Source: Fictibacillus phosphorivorans
Lineage (GTDB): Bacteria; Bacillota; Bacilli; Bacillales; Fictibacillaceae
NCBI RefSeq assembly: GCF_023715845.1
Contig: NZ_JAMBOR010000019.1
Location: 1 to 64,000, forward strand
DNA length: 64,000 nt
Direction of reading: 5' to 3'
Shown: positions 60,289 through 64,000 of the stretch, piece after piece
Position numbering within the stretch: position 1 is the first letter of the stretch
Layout of the letters: the number at the start of each line of letters is the position of its first letter
Notes under the pieces: model-generated
Seen by the model: only the letters and a program-made list of their open reading frames with translations
Told to the model about the DNA's origin: nothing
The model's database searches: none
Position numbers and translations under genes: made by a program

Positions 60289-61122
60289 ATGAGTAAAAAA
60301 CAATTGATCATGGAGAGTGCTTTAGAACTTTTTGCAAAACAAGGCTTTGAAGCGACATCCGTACAACAGATAACCGAGCACGCTGGTATCTCAAAAGGTG
60401 CTTTTTACATAGCTTTCAAGTCAAAAGACGAATTGATCATTGGACTGATCGATCATTTCTTATTGGAATTCATTTCAGAAATTGACCATGTAGTCAAAAA
60501 TCAAAATGATGACCACAAACTATTAAACGAATTTTATACAGCGGCGTTTCATTCTTTTCAAAAGCATTCGGATTTCGCAAAAATTTTTATTAAAGAACAG
60601 ACTCAAACCGTTAACGAAGATCTCATTTCTAAAATGCATCATTATGACAAGTTGATTGATAAGATTATTTTACAAATGCTCGAACGACTGTATGGTGAAG
60701 ATATCAGATCCACAAAATATGATCTGATCTTCTGTGTAAAAGGATTCATAAACACTTATGCACACCTATTCTTGTTCTTTAACGTTCCTTTTAATCTGAG
60801 CTTATTGAGCCAGTCACTTGCTGAGAAGACCTATTTACTTGCTAGGCATTCTGAGATTACATTCATTTCAGAAGAGCTTTATCAAACATTGAATGAACCA
60901 TGGGACGAAAACATTACGGAAGAGCAGATCATCGAGATCATTGAACAAAAAATAGAAGAAGTCGAAGAGTCAACTGTGCGTGAGTCCTTAATGCTTCTGA
61001 AACAGCATGTCCAAGAGCCCAGCCTCAGCCAGGTGATTGTAAAAGGACTGTTAGCAAACCTTAAAGATCACCCTAACTGCAAACAGATTTCATATCTTCT
61101 TCGGAATTATCTAGGTTTATAA
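60289..61122 (+). CDS. TetR-family repressor of swrC (YerO-like)
   Basis: A 277-residue regulator with the N-terminal TetR HTH (LIMESALELFAKQGFEATSV then QQITEHAGISKGAFYIAFKS) and a long ligand-binding domain (~60-270) rich in helices. The position next to swrC matches B. subtilis yerO. The operator between the two genes (60242-60259) suggests it represses swrC and possibly itself. The ATG at 60289 follows AGGAGCG; an upstream ATG at 60259 would start inside the operator. Confidence 0.9.
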   Translation: MSKKQLIMESALELFAKQGFEATSVQQITEHAGISKGAFYIAFKSKDELIIGLIDHFLLEFISEIDHVVKNQNDDHKLLNEFYTAAFHSFQKHSDFAKIFIKEQTQTVNEDLISKMHHYDKLIDKIILQMLERLYGEDIRSTKYDLIFCVKGFINTYAHLFLFFNVPFNLSLLSQSLAEKTYLLARHSEITFISEELYQTLNEPWDENITEEQIIEIIEQKIEEVEESTVRESLMLLKQHVQEPSLSQVIVKGLLANLKDHPNCKQISYLLRNYLGL

Positions 61123-61123
61123 A

Positions 61124-61158
61124 CGAAAAAAATCCTCCTATTGCAGGAGGATTTTTAT
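61124..61158. terminator. Bidirectional terminator between tetR and gatB
   Basis: The stem AAATCCTCCT/AGGAGGATTT with loop ATTGC has T tracts on both strands. Confidence 0.85.
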
Positions 61159-61196
61159 TTTGGGCTCACGATTGCTTTACGCTTCATTAACCCGTT

Positions 61197-62627
61197 TTAT
61201 CTTTTTTTCAGCTCTTCCACAATCAGCTTATTTACTAGCGGCGGATTAGCTTTTCCTTTTGTTTCTTTCATCACTTGTCCGACTAGGAATCCGACTGCTT
61301 TTTCTTTTCCGTCTTTGTAGTCAGCGACAGACTGTTCATTTTTATCCAAGATCTTCACAACGATCTCACGGATAGCACCTTCATCAGAAATCTGAACTAG
61401 CCCTTTTTCTTTTACGATCTTTTCAGCATCGCCACCATTTTCGATCAACTCTTTGAAAACGGTTTTGGCAATCTTATTAGAAATCGTTCCGTTGCCGATC
61501 AATTTAATCATGCCGGCAAGTCCATCTGCCGTAAGAGCGGTTTGATGCAGTTCTTTTCCTTCGTTGTTCAAGTAGGCGCTCACTTCTCCCATGATCCAGT
61601 TAGATGCTTGTTTCGGATCGGCACCCGCTTCGATCGTGCCTTCAAAGAAATCAGCCATCTCTTTTGTCATCGTTAGAACTTTTGCATCGTATTCAGGAAG
61701 TCCGAATTCCCCAACATAACGTTTCTGACGTGCATCAGGGAGTTCTGGAATCTCTGACTTCACTCGTTCCATCCACTCATCATCGATAAAGATGGAAACA
61801 AGGTCAGGTTCAGGGAAGTAACGATAGTCATCAGAACCTTCTTTTACTCGCATCAAGATGGTAGTCTTTGAAGCTTCATCATAACGGCGTGTCTCTTGAA
61901 GGATTTCTCCTCCACTTGAAACGACTTCACGCTGGCGCTTCTCTTCGTGTTCAAGCCCTTTTTGAACGAATGCAAAGGAGTTTAAGTTCTTAAGCTCTGC
62001 TTTTGTTCCAAACTCCTCTTGTCCGACGGGCCGGATCGAGATGTTCGCATCACAGCGCAATGAACCTTCTTCCATCTTACAATCGGAGACACCTGTATAT
62101 TGAATGATCGCTTTTAATTTTTCTAAGTACGCATACGCTTCTTCTGGCGTGCGGATATCCGGCTCAGACACGATCTCGACGAGCGGCGTTCCTTGTCGGT
62201 TCAAATCTACAAGTGAGCCGTCTGCCGTGTGAGTCAGCTTTCCTGCATCTTCTTCCATATGGATGCGTGTAATTCCGATTTTCTTTTTGTTTCCGTTAAC
62301 TTCGATTTCGATCCAACCATGTTCACCGATTGGTTTATCAAACTGTGATACTTGGTATGCTTTCGGGTTATCTGGATAAAAATAGTTTTTGCGGTCAAAT
62401 TTCGTTTCTCGATTGATCTCACAGTTGAGTGCGAGTGCTGCACGCATCGCAAAATCAACTGCTTGATGGTTCACGACAGGCAGTACGCCTGGATGTCCAA
62501 GACAGATCGGACACACATTCGTGTTCGGCGGCGCACCAAAGTTAGTAGAACAGCCGCAGAAAATCTTAGAGTTTGTTTTTAATTCTACGTGTACTTCTAA
62601 TCCAATAATCGTTTCAAATTCGCTCAT
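61197..62627 (-). CDS. gatB: Asp-tRNA(Asn)/Glu-tRNA(Gln) amidotransferase subunit B
   Basis: A 476-residue Gat[21 protein letters not shown] at the start, [15 protein letters not shown] (with zinc-site Cys residues), the kinase-like core [16 protein letters not shown] and [13 protein letters not shown], and a C-terminal YqeY-like tRNA-binding tail ending [17 protein letters not shown]. It phosphorylates and amidates Glu on tRNA(Gln). The ATG at 62627 follows GGGGGTG. It is 12 bases after gatA. Confidence 0.95.
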   Translation of the reverse strand: MSEFETIIGLEVHVELKTNSKIFCGCSTNFGAPPNTNVCPICLGHPGVLPVVNHQAVDFAMRAALALNCEINRETKFDRKNYFYPDNPKAYQVSQFDKPIGEHGWIEIEVNGNKKKIGITRIHMEEDAGKLTHTADGSLVDLNRQGTPLVEIVSEPDIRTPEEAYAYLEKLKAIIQYTGVSDCKMEEGSLRCDANISIRPVGQEEFGTKAELKNLNSFAFVQKGLEHEEKRQREVVSSGGEILQETRRYDEASKTTILMRVKEGSDDYRYFPEPDLVSIFIDDEWMERVKSEIPELPDARQKRYVGEFGLPEYDAKVLTMTKEMADFFEGTIEAGADPKQASNWIMGEVSAYLNNEGKELHQTALTADGLAGMIKLIGNGTISNKIAKTVFKELIENGGDAEKIVKEKGLVQISDEGAIREIVVKILDKNEQSVADYKDGKEKAVGFLVGQVMKETKGKANPPLVNKLIVEELKKR

Positions 62628-62639
62628 TCTCTGCACCCC

Positions 62640-64000
62640 CTACAACTTCGGCTTCGCTTTGTGATGTTCTGTTGCCTGTTCAAACGCATGAGCTACTTTA
62701 TAAATAGTTGCTTCGTCAAAATGCTTACCGATGATCTGAAGTCCGATCGGCAGTCCGCCTGAGAATCCACAAGGTACGGAAATCGCAGGTACACCAGCCA
62801 AGTTCACTGGAATCGTTAAAATATCGTTCATGTACATCGTTAACGGATCTTTCGTCATCGCTCCACATTTGAATGAAGCTGATGGCGTTGTTGGTCCGAT
62901 GATGACATCATACTTTTCAAAGACGTTTGTAAAGTCTTCTTTGATCAATGTACGTACCTTTTGTGCTTTTTTATAATACGCAACGTAATACCCTGAGCTC
63001 AACGCAAACGTACCAAGCATGATACGGCGTTTTACTTCTTCACCAAAACCTTCACTGCGTGACTGCTTGTACATATCGATCAGGTTGTTGCTGTTGTCTG
63101 AACGAAGTCCGTAACGTACACCGTCAAAACGGGAAAGATTCGCTGATGCTTCAGATGAAGACAGCAGATAATAAGTAGCTAAGGCATAGCGTGAATGCGG
63201 AAGTGATACTTCTTCCCACGTTGCACCTAATCCTTCAAGCACCTTCAGAGCTTCCATTACGCGCTCTTTAACGCCAGGCTCAACGCCTTCACCAAGGTAT
63301 TCTTTAGGAACACCAATTTTCAATCCTTTAACTTCGCCTGTTAGTGAAGCTAGATAATCTGGGATATCCACTTTTGCAGATGTGGAGTCCATCGGATCGT
63401 TCCCTGCAATCGCCTGCAACAAGTACGCATTGTCTTCTACGTTTGTTGTGATCGGTCCGATCTGATCAAGGGATGACGCAAAGGCTACAAGACCGTAACG
63501 GGATACAAGGCCATATGTAGGTTTCAATCCTACTACACCACAAAAAGCGGCAGGCTGTCGGATAGATCCGCCTGTATCAGATCCCAGTGAAAAGAGGACT
63601 TCCCCTGCTGAAACAGCAGCTGCTGACGCTCCTGATGATCCCCCTGGCACACAAGAAAGATCCCACGGATTATGCGTCGGATAGAAGCCTGAGTTTTCAT
63701 TGGAAGATCCCATGGCAAACTCGTCCATGTTCAGCTTACCCATCATAATCGTATCTGCTTCTGTTAAACGCTCAACAACAGTCGAGTCATAGATCGGTTC
63801 GAAATTCTCTAGAATTCTTGATGCACAAGTCGTACGAATACCTTTTGTTACGATATTATCCTTAATCCCGATCGGCATGCCAAATAACAGTCCTCTGTCA
63901 GCACCGGAAACGAGTTTTTCATCCAATTGTTTTGCTTTAATGCGGCTATATTCTTCATTTAACGTTAAAAAAGCTCTTACTTGATCATCAACTTGATGGA
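62640..64000 (-). CDS. gatA: Amidotransferase subunit A, 5' end outside the window
   Basis: About 453 residues of GatA are visible. The amidase signature is complete: KDNIVTKG (catalytic Lys) and [14 protein letters not shown] (cis-Ser and nucleophile Ser), plus [22 protein letters not shown]. The C-terminus [15 protein letters not shown] is present. The frame is open to the window edge, upstream of the TTG at 63926, reading [20 protein letters not shown], so the start is beyond 64000. It releases ammonia from glutamine for GatB. Confidence 0.93.
   Translation of the reverse strand, partial: HQVDDQVRAFLTLNEEYSRIKAKQLDEKLVSGADRGLLFGMPIGIKDNIVTKGIRTTCASRILENFEPIYDSTVVERLTEADTIMMGKLNMDEFAMGSSNENSGFYPTHNPWDLSCVPGGSSGASAAAVSAGEVLFSLGSDTGGSIRQPAAFCGVVGLKPTYGLVSRYGLVAFASSLDQIGPITTNVEDNAYLLQAIAGNDPMDSTSAKVDIPDYLASLTGEVKGLKIGVPKEYLGEGVEPGVKERVMEALKVLEGLGATWEEVSLPHSRYALATYYLLSSSEASANLSRFDGVRYGLRSDNSNNLIDMYKQSRSEGFGEEVKRRIMLGTFALSSGYYVAYYKKAQKVRTLIKEDFTNVFEKYDVIIGPTTPSASFKCGAMTKDPLTMYMNDILTIPVNLAGVPAISVPCGFSGGLPIGLQIIGKHFDEATIYKVAHAFEQATEHHKAKPKL

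Overview
The window is chromosomal DNA of a low-GC, Gram-positive, spore-former-type Bacillaceae. The evidence is AGGAGG-type ribosome sites, TTG and GTG starts, sigma-A promoters, and gene pairs typical of Bacillus: xpaC/yaaN, yhjC/yhjB, gatA-gatB-tetR-swrC-dgkB-rlmCD, an InhA-like M6 protease and a thermolysin-type protease. The futalosine menaquinone genes mqnB and mqnD point away from B. subtilis proper; Fictibacillus or a close relative is a plausible guess, not a proof. No tRNA, rRNA, CRISPR array, prophage or intact insertion sequence was seen.

Layout. 0-10 kb: a VOC enzyme, a broken ECF sigma/anti-sigma operon, mutT facing a large PLD-helicase-DUF3427 protein, an L,D-transpeptidase, a GNAT pseudogene and the envelope-stress pair xpaC-telA behind an ECF-type promoter. 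10-18 kb: a structured tandem repeat, a double P-loop ATPase, and a minus-strand operon recQ - rRNA methyltransferase - mqnB - mqnD. 18-31 kb: a DUF3311/sodium symporter pair, LytTR/DUF3021, a ferritin-like protein, a LysR regulator, two acyl-CoA thioesterases, a cobalamin riboswitch with its own promoter and terminator but no gene, CtaG and DUF2243 membrane proteins, and a gluconate-type permease. 31-44 kb: an FAD oxidoreductase, a DUF1540 mini-protein, secreted proteases, an aldose dehydrogenase lipoprotein, SstT, a tRNA-dihydrouridine synthase, and a tandem-PII protein coupled to a DUF1538 membrane protein. 44-64 kb: an MFS exporter, modAB without modC, rlmCD, dgkB, an accessory block (GNAT, TIM barrel, CPBP protease, peptide-type ABC transporter lacking a binding protein), then swrC/tetR and gatB-gatA. 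The accessory block interrupts an order that is contiguous in B. subtilis.

The most interesting signals are non-coding. They are the gene-less B12 riboswitch unit (26.03-26.36 kb); a ~315-bp dispersed element in two copies (7.32-7.64 and 20.45-20.77 kb), each starting with a terminator hairpin and carrying 20-bp GAGCG units, each just 3' of a co-oriented gene; a tandem ~124-bp repeat near 10.1 kb with compensatory base changes; and a perfect 42-bp palindrome at 50.45 kb. Decay is visible in the sigma/anti-sigma pair, the GNAT gene and a small unit at 45.65-45.87 kb.
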